The notes below the pieces were generated by a model. It searched no databases. It worked only from the letters and a program-made list of their open reading frames with translations, and was not told the origin of the DNA. Shown piece after piece: positions 1 to 12,800 of a DNA stretch of 64,000 nucleotides (positions are counted from its first letter, which is position 1; each line of letters starts with the position of its first letter). Both the position numbers and the translations under genes were made by a program. Origin of the DNA: Ricordea florida (taxonomy: Eukaryota > Cnidaria > Anthozoa > Corallimorpharia > Ricordeidae); the NCBI GenBank assembly GCA_949710005.1, contig OX453274.1, positions 4,930,674 through 4,994,673 on the forward strand. Reading direction: 5' to 3'.

Positions 1-855
1 TAACCAATGGTTAAAATGTACCCATATAGTTTAGGTTTAGAATAACCATCATTAAAATGTACCCATAATTTAGGTTTAGAATTTAGTTTAGTCTCTTTAC
101 CTGCTCAATTTTTTGGCCATTACCTAATTAAAAGTTGAGTAGTGTGATTGGTATGCTTTTTGGCATGGTTTAAATACAATTTTTTTTTTCAAGTTTAATG
201 AAAGCCTGTTCGGTGTAAACTATATTGACAGCTTATTTAGCTCATTGTTCAGTATATCAGTCAAGCAGTCATTATCCTTGTGGGACAGACAAATTTTTGT
301 ATCATCAGCAAATAATATCAATTGTTATATCATTGATGAGCAGAAAAAACAAAGGTTCCAGTACCGTGGGGAATGCCACACATGATATTAGCATGAGATT
401 AATTAACATAACCAGTCTTTTGGAAAAATAGCTGCTCTTAGTCCATTTCAGAGCCAAGCCAGTATACCATAGTGTTCAAGTTTATCAAATAAGTTGGAAT
501 GATTGATAATGATGATAATGATATACTCCATTTCTATCATGCATATTCTATGTAAATAATCATATGCACATTACAATCAGACCACTAGACCATGACACCG
601 GGAACACGCCCACAATGGTAATAATTTCATCCACTGTTGTTGGGCTAAAAAAGATTGATTCTTGAAATGATCCAGATAGAAAATCTTTATGTGAAGAAGG
701 AGGATGCTGTATTTTCTTTGCAAGGTTCGAGTTTTGATTGGAAACCCAAGTTGTTTATAAGATGTGGCTATGTACCTATGTTTTGTGCTATTGCTACTAT
801 TGTTACAGTTATGTTTAATTTTTAATTATGCTCCATGTTAAATCTCTTGTAACAG
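1..855. other. Intron sequence upstream of the first visible glucuronokinase exon
   Basis: AT-rich sequence with no coding exon I can recognise. It precedes the splice acceptor at 854-855 and probably belongs to an intron of the glucuronokinase-like gene whose earlier exons lie outside the window. The exon expected just upstream in this kinase family (ending in a GLQDR-like motif) was looked for and not found. Confidence 0.5.
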
Positions 856-3800
856 GTTTATGGAGGACTAGTGTACATGGATTTTGCAGCTGACATTATG
901 GAAAAGCAAGGTCATGGTAAATATGAAGATAACTCCAGTTTTACTGGAGTAGTTTGTAACATATAAGTAGTTACCGGTATTATATCTCTCAGTTATAATT
1001 AGTACGTACGCTGTGATTGGTCAATTTAACGGGCCGTACTTCACTGTACGGGCCACTAAATTCAAAAGTTTGTTTTGAGATCTAATAAATATCTTACAAA
1101 CCTTGTTTTCTCGGTCCGTACTGTAAGTTACGGATCCTCGTTTTTTACCATTTGGATTTATAGCCCGCACGCTTTGCGCTTGGGCCCAAGAACTTGGTCG
1201 TAACTTACAGTACAGACCTCAAACTTGATTAGTAAGAGTTATTATAATATCTGTGAAGCTACATGTACAGTATAGATGGATACAGTGGTTATATAATTTT
1301 GGAGGGACCCTGCCATGCAAAGACCAGCAGTAGTGGGTATAAGCGGGGTCTGGGACATGTGTAAATTTTTGTATTATGTAAATTTTTTATCCGCAAAGTA
1401 TACGCAAAGTATTCGCAGGGGAGGAAGCCCGAAAATACAAAACAGAGATTTTATCAGGTCGTTAGAAAGCCGATGCCAAGCCGATGCCAAGCCGATGCCA
1501 AGCCGATGCCAAGCCGATGCCAAGCCGATACAAAGCCGATGCCAAGCCGATGCCAAGCCGATGCCAAGCCGATGCCAAGCCGATGCCAAGCCGATGCCAA
1601 GCCGATGCCAAGCCGACACAAAGCCGATGCCAAGCCGATGCCAAGCCGACACAAAGCCGACACAAAGCCGATATCAAGCCGATACAAAGCCGATACCAAG
1701 CCGACACAAAGACGATACCAAGCCGATGCCAAGCCCCACCAAACCTTATACTGCAACCTCCCTTTTCCAACATCCAGAATAAGTTTTGCAAAGTTTTTAC
1801 AAAGTTTGAGGAAAGTGGACGCGGAGAATTCACCATCCCTATCCAAGCCCACCCCCACATAAGTATCCGCAAAATAAAAAAAATTTGGATTTTAATGTTA
1901 ATTTAAAGAATAACTTACGAAAGTATAAATGGAAGAGTTACAAAAGAAAAAAGTTGTAGAATTGAAAGAACTTGCCCGAGCACACATTGGTAGGGGATTT
2001 TCTAATTTGAGAAGTAAACGCGAACTAGTTGAAGCATTGAGTAATATTCCAGAAGTTATGGAAGAGATGCGTAATCTTCAGAGACAAAGGCCTATTCTTG
2101 ATGAGCCAATACCTAATATTGATGTCAAAATTTTAAAACCTAAAAAACTAAAACCCCCCCAAATTCCAATTAAAAATTTGGAAAGGAGAGTAGAAAAACC
2201 AATAATTAAAGATATTAACGAGTTTGCAGATTGGATACAATCTTATATACCAGAACCTTCCAAAAAGATTGTAGACAAACGAATAGAAAGTATGAAGGAA
2301 GAGTTTAACAAAATATTTAAAAGTTTAAATCAAAAAGAAAATTTGAGTGAAAAGGCTGATCAAATAAGAAAACGTTTTACACCAAAAGAAAGTCTGAAGG
2401 AAAGATTTACACGAACGTTTAAAAAACCAGTCACTGAATATGGAAAAGAATTTTTCACATTTAATGAACAACAAACAGCATTGAGGGGATATCTGAAAAC
2501 TTATAGGATAGATGGAAAGATGGGGTATGGTCCAAAGAGATTTATCATTAAAATAAAACCAAAAGTTCTTAATCTAATTAACCAGAAAAAGAAACCGATC
2601 AAGGTGAAATTTATATTTACATGTAAATTTATAAAAGAGAATCCAGATACAGGACAGATTGATGAAAAATCATCTCCCTTTCATACCAAAAAACCAGAAA
2701 CGATTACTGACTCAACAGATTTCTCTAACTTATTCGATACAATGACAGATTACCAACTTGAAAAGGTTGCAAAGTTTCAAAATCCAGGTTCTGGTTGGCA
2801 ATTCGATCAAGTTGAATACTTTGATATAAACATTGACCCCTTCGAGCCGCTTGTTGGAAGTTCATATATTGAATTACCACAAATATTAGCAAAAAAGAAG
2901 GCTATTATAAATGTTAAGAATGAAAATGACCATGAGTGTTTTAAGTGGGCTGTAACCTCTGCAGTTTACATACAAAAAATTCATCCAGAAAGACTAAACA
3001 AACAAATGATGGAAAACTCAAAGAACTTTGACTGGTCGGGAATGGAGTTTCCTACCTCACTAAAACAAATTAACAAGTTTGAAAAACAAAACCCCTGCTA
3101 CACTATTAATGTTTACGGATATGATAAAGGTGATGTATGTCCACTAAGAATAAGTAAAAAACAAAAAGGTTATCTAATCAACCTACTTCTAATATCAGAA
3201 GGTGAAAATAATCACTACTGCTGGGTAAAGAATATTAGTAGATTGTTGGCCTCAAAAGTTAGTAAACATAAATCAAAGATGTACTTTTGTCCTAGATGTA
3301 TAAATGCATTCCAGTCAGAAACTTCATTAGAAAAACATCTTGAATATTGCGAAACAAATGAAGAAGTAAAGATTGTTATGCCTATGGATAAAGATGGAAA
3401 TCCTAAGTTTATTAATTTTATGAACTTCAATAGAAAAATGCGAGTACCATTTGTTGTATATGCAGACTTTGAGTGTTACCCAGAGAAAATACACACCTGC
3501 TCACCAGATGAAAGTGAAAGTTTTACTAATCAATACCAAAAACACAAACCATCAGGATTCAGTTATCTCATAAAATCTTTTGATGATAAAATATTTCCAC
3601 CCGAGCTTGCACAATACACCGCCGAATCCCCAGATGATGATATCCCACAGATATTTGTAGATAATTTGGAGCAGGATATTAAAAAAATTTACAATAAGAC
3701 AAAATACCATAAGAAGGTGGGGTATATGACAGAAATGGATAAAAAAGAATATGAAAATGCTACTCGCTGTCATATCTGTGAGAAAGAATTGGGAGAAGAT

Positions 3801-6800
3801 AAGGTATTAGATCATTGCCATCTTACAGGAAATTATAGAGGAGCAGCCCATAATGAATGCAACTTAAATTACAAGATTCCAAAGTTCTTTCCCGTAATAT
3901 TTCACAACCTATCTGGATATGATGCGCATCTTTTTATCAAGAATCTTGGCACAACAAAAGGCAATATAAACTGCATACCTAATAATGAGGAAAAGTATAT
4001 TTCTTTCGCAAAAAAGATTGTGGTTGATACATTTACAAATAAAGAAGGCAATCGGGTTGAGGTAAAACGCGATATTAGATTCATAGATTCATTTAAATTT
4101 ATGGCATCAAGTCTTGATAAATTAGTAACTAATCTGCCAAATGAATCTTTCAAAAACCTAAAGAGTTGCTATGAAGGTGATAAATTAAAGTTATTGTTGA
4201 GAAAAGGAGTTTTTCCATATGATTGGTTTGATGGCTTCGATAAACTCAACGCAACTCAACTTCCGCCTAAAGAAGCGTTCTACTCAAAACTCAGCGATGA
4301 AGATATAACAGAAGATAACTACCAACATGCTAAAAAGGTGTGGGAAACCTTCAATATGAAAACAATGCGGGAATATCACGACCTATATCTTGAGTCGGAT
4401 GTACTACTTTTGGCGGATGTATTCGAGAATTTTAGAGATGTTTGTCAAAAGAATTATGGTTTAGATCCTGCTTGGTATTATACAGCGCCAGGACTAGCTT
4501 GGGATGCAACATTAAAGATAACAAAGGTTAATTTAGAGTTGCTGACTGACATTGACATGCTACTTATGATTGAAAAAGGTGTGCGGGGTGGGGTATCCAT
4601 GATATCTACCAGATATGGGAAAGCTAACAACCCTTACATGAGCGAATATGATCCAAAATTGCAAACAAAGTATATTACATATCTCGACGCAAACAATCTA
4701 TATGGTGGGGGAATGAGCGAAAAACTACCTACACACGGTTTTAGATGGATGAGTGAAGAAGATCTTAAAAACTGGAAAAATATCTCCTGTATAATAGAGG
4801 TTGATTTGGAATACCCAACTAGCCTTCATGATTTACATAATGATTACCCCCTCGCTCCAGAGAGACTTATCATTAATAAGGTTGAGAAATTGATTCCAAA
4901 TCTAAACAATAAGGTAAAGTATGTTGTTCATCATGAAACACTAAAACTTTACGAAAGTCTTGGATTAAAAGTTACAAAAATTCATAGAGGCATTACATTC
5001 AAAGAGTCAGCTTGGTTAAAACCATACATTGACTTGAATACAAACTTAAGAGCTAAAGGAAATAACGATTTTGAGAAAGATTTCTTCAAACTTATGAATA
5101 ACTCCGTATTTGGTAAAACAATGGAAAACATTAGAAAAAGGGTGGATGTGCGATTAGTTACGAATGAAAAAGATTCGAAAAAATTAATATCAAAACCTAA
5201 CTATCAGCATCGTACTATCTTTTGCGAAAATCTTGTGGCCATTCACATGAAGAAAACAAAGCTAGTATTCAATAAACCCGTTTACTTGGGTATGTGCATT
5301 TTAGATCTAAGTAAAACAATAATGTACAAATTTCACTATAATTATATTAAACCAAAATATGGAGAAAAAGCAAAATTGTTGTTTACAGATACGGACAGCC
5401 TTGCATATGAAATAGAAACAGAAGATTTCTATAAAGATATTAGCCCTGATGTGAGAAAAATGTTCGATACCAGCAATTTTCCTAAAGACCATCCGTCCGG
5501 TATTGAGACTGGTGTGAATAAGAAAGTTGTTAATATGTTTAAAGATGAGACCGGTGGTAGGCAGATAACTGAATTTGTAGGACTACGAGCAAAGCTTTAC
5601 TCCTACAAGATGGATGAAGGTGAAGAAGAAAAGAAATGTAAGGGAGTAAAGAAGGCAATCGTGAAAAAGACCATAAGATTTAATGATTATAAGGATTGCC
5701 TTTTCAATAAAGAGCCACAGATGAGACGGATGAATGTATTAAGAAGTCATAAGCATGACGTTTTTTCAGAAACAATTAATAAAGTTGCACTGTCTTGTGA
5801 TGATGATAAGAGAGAAATTTGTAAAGATAATATACATACTTTTGCATACGGGCATTATCTTTGCAAAACAGAATTAGGAGGCAACTCAGTATCATGAGGT
5901 ATAACCTGTAATTCTTCTCTAACAAACCCACGTCTTGGCCCATCCGCCAAATAATATAAAACTGGTTGATTTGATGAAACGACACTACGCTTAATATCAT
6001 AAACTTTGATACTCCAAATAGGATCTGTAGCTCGTCTTTTTTCACCACCCTCGAGTTCACCAGGAGATAATAAATATCTAACTTTAACACTAAGAGGTAA
6101 TCTAACCTCATCAAGACCTACAACTCGTTGATAATTTTTAGGACTAATATCAACCTCTTTCATTTTTATAGCTTTATCAGGTTCTTTACCGGTTATTCTC
6201 GTTGGCGTATTATTCAAAGTTTTCAAAATATCTGGTAATCGTTTCACCCATACTCTGGATCGATCATCGCTTATCATTTCTTGCGCATATTGATGACTAA
6301 ATAATTTTTCACTTAATGTCCTATTTGCTCTTTCCACAAACGCTTGAGCTCTATGGTTTCCGGCTTCACTTCTTTGTATTTTCACATTATGGTAATTCAT
6401 AAGTTTTGTCACATCACCCATAAATTCTCTTCCAGGATCAACCATTAATGTTTTGGGATATTTTAACTTCCTGGAATATATTTTTTCAAAAGCTTTGGAT
6501 ATCTCATGACTTTCTTTTGAGGTTAATGCTTCAGCATCTTTGTATCTACTTGCCACATCAACCACAACTAATGCATATTTAAATGTTTTTCTTCCAACTC
6601 TATCATGCGGTAAAAATAATAAATCTGCTTGATGAATCTGATTAGGTTTTTCTACAGTCCAGTGTGGTCTTGGTATATACTTGGGAGCCGGAAGATAAAT
6701 TTGCCATATTGCTTGTTTTTCTAACCATTGTTTTGCTTCATCTTCACTTACTTTCGCCTTCTCAGCTAATTTAGGAATTGCAGAATATCCTTTCCAATAT

Positions 6801-9800
6801 CCTTCAGTTGAATAATATATTTTTGATATCTTTTCGTTACTCATTTAAGGATTAACCAAAGTATCTTATAAATTATAATGGAGGAAGAAAAAATAAATTT
6901 TAGCGAATACCAAATTAATATGATGAAAAAAATTATAATTTCAAAAATTCACAATATGGAAGATGGTGATGAACTTTTTAATGTAATGCTTGTAATTGAA
7001 GGAGTAAGAGAAAGTTTAGTAAAATATATTGAAGAATTAGATAATAAAAAAAAAATACCAATTCAGATGCCTATGAGGTTTAAAGATTAACCAAAGTAAC
7101 TTATAAATTACAATGACGTCTGAAAAAATTAATCCAAATAGAATTCCTAGAGAGCCATTTGGTTTGAAAGCAGAATCAACAATGAACCGAATTACTCTCA
7201 ATCCATCATCTGCTAGCCCCGGAGAAACATTATATATAAATATTCCAAAACTTTCTGAGAATTTGGTGATTGTACCAGGAAGTGTATCTCTATTATTTGA
7301 TTTAGATGTAGATGGGCATGCTAATAATACACTTGTGAATAATGTAGGTAGTAATCTTGTATCTAGACTTAGAGTTCTTTTTGGAGGTGAAACATTACAA
7401 GATACTCAAAGATATGATCTTTTTCAAACCTATCATGACTTATTCTTAACAGATGAAGAACGCGAAGATAGATTAAAACAAGGTATTTCTTCTGAAAACA
7501 TGAGAAAGCTTAGGACAAATGCAGGTGATAAGAAAACACAAGATGTTAAGGCAGTGACTCTTGCATCAGTACATAACACCAAGTATCGTATACCACTAAA
7601 CCATCCTATTCTAAACGATCATGGAGTTTTTTACCCAAAAGCTCTAGATCATCATCTAATATTTGAGATTACACTTGCCCCAGTTAATGATATTGTTGTT
7701 TATTCCGACACTACTAAGACTCCATCTTATTCAATCAAAAACCTTGAGTTAGAATATTCCTCTATTTCAAGTGAATACTTGGCTCGCGAGGCACAAGCAG
7801 CTTATCAGGTTGGTAAAGGATTCTTTTACGAAAATGTCACTCTACACAAAACTTTTACATTTTCTATAGGCGGTGATGGTGTTATAAATCAGCATATTAA
7901 TCTACCTAGAAGATCAATGACAGGAATATTGTGTTTGTTTACATTATCATTCACAGCAGGTGCGCGTAACTCTGAGAATTTTTACAACCCAGGTATCACC
8001 TCAATCAATATAGATGTTGATGGCGTGCCAAATCGTTTATACTCTAAGGGGATGATACCATCAGATCTATGGGAGTCGGTAAAGAAACGTTTTAGTCTGA
8101 CTGAAGGGAAGCAGTCGGTAAAGGAAAAGGATTTTTATGCTGATAAGTTTGCTCTTTGGGTTGATATGAGAACTCACCCAGATAATGGTATTCATGGTGG
8201 CGGACTAGCATTAAACAATACACAAGATGGTGTAAAACTAGAAATTAAAAGAAAACAAGGCGGATCTGGAATAATAACATGCCATATGTTTGTTGTAGCT
8301 GACGCAATGATGGAAATAATGAATTCAGGTTTGAGATCAATAAAGTACTAACTGAATAGATTTAAAAACCTTTAGTTATGATACAAAAAATCATGGAAGA
8401 ACTACGAGAAAAAATACCATTCCATTGTATCATAACCGGCCCAACAAATTGTGGAAAAACAAAGTACCTCATTAATCAGCTAAGAGGACCATTCCTAAAA
8501 ATTTTTGATTACATTGTTTTAATATGTCCAACTTATTCTAAAAATAAAACCTATCATAATTTTGCTCGAGAAGATAAACGTTTCTTTGTATTATCACCAG
8601 ATGCTAGTAACATTGATGAGATTAATGAGTTATTAACTGATTGTCAAACTTTATTCTCTGGAACAAATACATTAATAATTTTAGATGATTGCGCAGTATC
8701 AACTGATCTGAAGAAAAGATCAAACAAGTTTATAGATTTGGCATTCTCCGGAAGACATCACGGATTATCAGTTTGGGTTCTCACTCAGCAATTAACATCC
8801 ATAGCAAAACCATTCCGTGAAAATGTAGCTTGTGTTGTTACTTTTCATAACCCATCACAAAAAGGTATGAAGATGTTTTTAGAAGATTATGGAGGTGATT
8901 TAGATTCTGAAACAGGTAAAAAATTTGTACAACTCCTGAAAACTGAAAAATATTCTAGATTATGTTTATCTTTACGACATCCATTTAATTGTTATTTAGA
9001 GATACCTTCGGGGTAGGCTCCGCCGTATTTCCTGAAGTGATTTCCTTCGGACCGGCAAAGCCGATTTAAAAATAGTAAATGTATCACCATAAAAGATGAC
9101 AAACGTTGAAGATTACATTGAAGAAGAAAAGACTGTAGGAAAAACAGACCGACCGCAGGGAGGATCGGGAAAAGTTAATGATGATAATGAACTTGAAATA
9201 AAACAAGAATCACTAGCTATTCTAGCAGCTCTTGGAACCACAAAGGAATATTTAGGTGTTGAAATGAGTTTGGGCGATATAAAAAAATTATCAGAAAAAG
9301 ATGTAGAAAAATATTTTAATCGATATCAAGCGGTAATGGGTAAGAAAATTAACGGTGGGTTGGTTGATTCATCCCTTCAATTAGTTTCCAAACTTATTTC
9401 ATATTTAGTTCCGGTTGATGATATAGAAGCTCTTTGTTCTGATTTGAAGAAGGATGATTTGGTTAATCGTGAACTGACAAACATTGTAGGCCTCTTAGCA
9501 TTGAAAGCAGGAAGAATGGCAGCACTTGCTAGCGGGCTGTTCCAGGTTGCTAAACACATAAAATTCAACAAAAATCAACAAGTTATAAGGACAATTATAG
9601 ATAATGCTAACACAACTGAGCAGTCTACTAAGCAAGATGCTAGCGGTACTGATACTGTTTACTAAGCATTATGTGATTGATTTAAAGATTTCTTAATGAT
9701 ATGTAAAATAATGTCTGAAGAAAATGAACAAGTTGATCGAGGCGAAGCCCCTCCCCGCTTTGCAGAACAAATTACAGCTGATCCCAAACCAGAAAATAAA

Positions 9801-12800
9801 GATACTAAAAAACGGGAAAAAAATCCTAAAAAAGTAGCAGCTGGTAAAAAATTGGCGGAATATAATAAAAAAGCAAAAGAAGCATTAGCCAGGGAAATGA
9901 AACGTGAAGAGACTCTACGAGCTGCGGAGCAAAATGAAAATATAGAAAAGACAAATAACGAATCGAAAGCTTGGCTACCGGAACTATCTTTTACAACCGT
10001 ATTATCCATTGTTGGAATAGGCTTTACAGCATTTGATATGTTTATGAGATATTATAAAAATAGAATACCTGATTTATCGCAAGTTCCTCAAATACCGTCA
10101 CCATCAAATATTCCCTCTCAACCACAAACGCTAGATCGACCAAAAATTGGAATGATGTAATTATAAATTATTTTTTACTACATAAAGCCATTTAAAAGTT
10201 TCTTACTGATGTAGTAAAAAATCATGTCAAACGAAAACAAACTTGTGAAAACTGTAACTGATTCTGCAGTCCTTATCGGATTAGGGGCTGGTGTTGGATA
10301 TGTGGCTAAAAAGATGATGAAAGAATCATTTTTGAATGACCCATCCTCAAGTATTACAAATTATGCAAAATGGGTAGTTGTATTATCCGGAAGTATGTAT
10401 CTAAAAACCTATTTAGAGGATCAAAAGATTTTACCAAATTAAAGAATAATAATGGCATTTGTTTCAATAGCAATGATGGTTGGAGGAGCAGTATTAAACT
10501 CAACAGCATTTGTTGGTGGGTCATATCTCGCAAAATATTTATCAGGAAATAAAACTGATACAGAAAAAATAAGACACGATAAAGCAATGGAAAAATATCA
10601 AAGAGATTATGCAGAATATCAGGAAAAAAGACAAAAACTAATGGATTGGAAAATTAAGAAAAAAGATGAAAAATATCAAGCATCAAAAAATATTTCAAAA
10701 ACAAATGAACAATTTGCATTATATAACCAATTGCATGAGCCAAAATTTTCTGATTATTACAAACCGAGCGATAATCAAAAGACGGGGGAAATGTTATATG
10801 TGGGCGGCGGTATGTTAGCTATTGGTTACGCAGTTAGTAAATTTTTATAGTTAGTTTGCTTTGCTCGTTTAAAGATTTCTTACTGATGAGTAAAAAATCA
10901 TGGAAGAAGATATACCATTATTAGATTTACCAAGAGATAATGATGATGATTATGATGATGGTGATACTCCTCCCCCGGGTAGACCTCCAAATCGTCGACC
11001 GGGAACCCCGCCTCCAAGGCGAGATTTAGTTGATGATGATGATGATGATGATAATGATGATGATGGTGATGATGACACATTTTACCAAAGTCCAAATACA
11101 TCTACATCTGTTGATCAGGGTTATCTTGGTTATTCAGAATATATGGCAGAAAGAAAACGTCTTAAATGGGAAATAAAAGATGAAGAGAAAAAACCAACAA
11201 ATATTTTAGAAAGAGATGAGAAATATGATAGAAGGAGAGAAGCACGTCAAGAACTAAAACGTTATTTACCAGACTTCAATCCTGATGATGCAACATTTAA
11301 TGTTGAATTTGGAAAAGATGGTAGTATAATGGGAAAATTAAGTACTAGGATAGATAATGCGTGGCATACAATAGTTGATAAAGATGGTGTGATTAAGCTT
11401 GAAGATTTACCAAAAACAATGAGAAAAGCTCTAGGTGCTGATTATGAAACAATGTTGAAACAATATAATGATACTATATCACAATTAAATGAAGAAAAAG
11501 AAAAAAATAATGAATTAAATAATATCGCGGAGGGGTTGATGGTAGAAATAAATACACATCCGCGGGAGATAGATCGATATATTGAAAAAGAAAAAGAACT
11601 TCGTGAATTCATTGAGAGACAACAGGTAGAAAAAGCTGAAAATAAAAGTCTTTTCGATCAAACTGTTAAACAGAATATAGAATTAAAAATACAAGCAGAG
11701 AAACTTTTGGATGAAATAAAATTATACAAAGAGGAAATAGATAAATATAAGAAGGATAAATTAAATGAATCAAAATTAAAACAAAGTAATGAACGATTAA
11801 GATCTGAGATTGATAAATTAAGAGAGAAAATTAGAAATAAAATAATTTCAAGCGATGAACAAATATCAGAAATTCAAGCTAGAAAAGATGAAATACTTAA
11901 AAATTTACCATTACGGGAGCGACTAAAGTATATCTTCAAAAAGTATGGTTTTACAGTTTTTTCTGTTATTGCTGCAGTAGGTACCATAATTGGTGTTATA
12001 GTTTCTAATCTTTCTAAAGGCCTATCCAAATTAGGGAAAGGTGTTGGTAATGGGTTGAAAGCTCTTGGTAAGAAACTAGGTGAAATATTACCAGGAATGG
12101 TTGGTGCTATTGTGAGCTTTCTATTTAAAACAGCTGGTGAGGTTATTGGGTTTTTAGGTAAGAATGCTTGGCTTTTGATAATGGCTGTGGTTCTATATTT
12201 TGTGGAAAGTATAAAAAAGAAGAGAAAGTAACAAATTTAAAGACATCAAGTTGATCAGTAAAATACAATATGGGTGACTACAACAGAATTTATCCTGGAT
12301 TACCTAATAATTCAGATCCAGTTAATTTCAGACTACAAAAATCAAGTGAAGTATTACAAAATCTTGAGAGAGAAATTAAACATTATGAAGATGTAAGGAA
12401 AAAATACAATAGAGCAAGAGTAATATTTACAAAAATCAGTGTTTGTAGTGGCGTGCTTTCAGTTATTCTATCTGCAAGTGGCCTTGGAACTTCTCTTACC
12501 GGTTTTGGAGCTATTATTGGTGTTCCGTTGGGTGTTGTAGGCGGAATTTGTGGTGGAGTATCTGTTGGATTTGGTGCAGCATCAAAAAGACTTTCAAATA
12601 AAGTTAGCAAACACGAACAGACTGTTTCCATAGCAAAATCAAAATTAAACACCATTAACGACTTGGTTTCAAAGGCATTGAAAGATAATGTTATATCCGA
12701 TCAAGAATTTTCCATAATTTTAGCGGAGTTGGAAAAGTTTCAAAAACTAAAACTAGAAGTTCGCCAAAAATTTAGGAGAGATACAGAAAAAAACTTAAAC

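Larger units (their letters stand above)
1329..1933. repeat. Left terminal inverted repeat of element 1
   Basis: About 605 bp, inverted relative to 16599-17192. It includes an 11-bp tandem array and ends five bases into the polB start codon region (ATGGA), where similarity to the other arm stops. The TTTAAA promoter-like box lies inside the repeat, so both terminal genes have the same upstream region. Confidence 0.93.

Noticed and set aside
1469..1735. CRISPR-like array
   Set aside because: There are no unique spacers; units are contiguous 11-mers in a eukaryotic element.
1315..1906. Several long ORFs on both strands over the left TIR (129-155 aa, QADAKPMPSR repeats)
   Set aside because: They are produced by the 11-bp tandem array, which keeps all frames open; all frames give the same type of periodic peptide.
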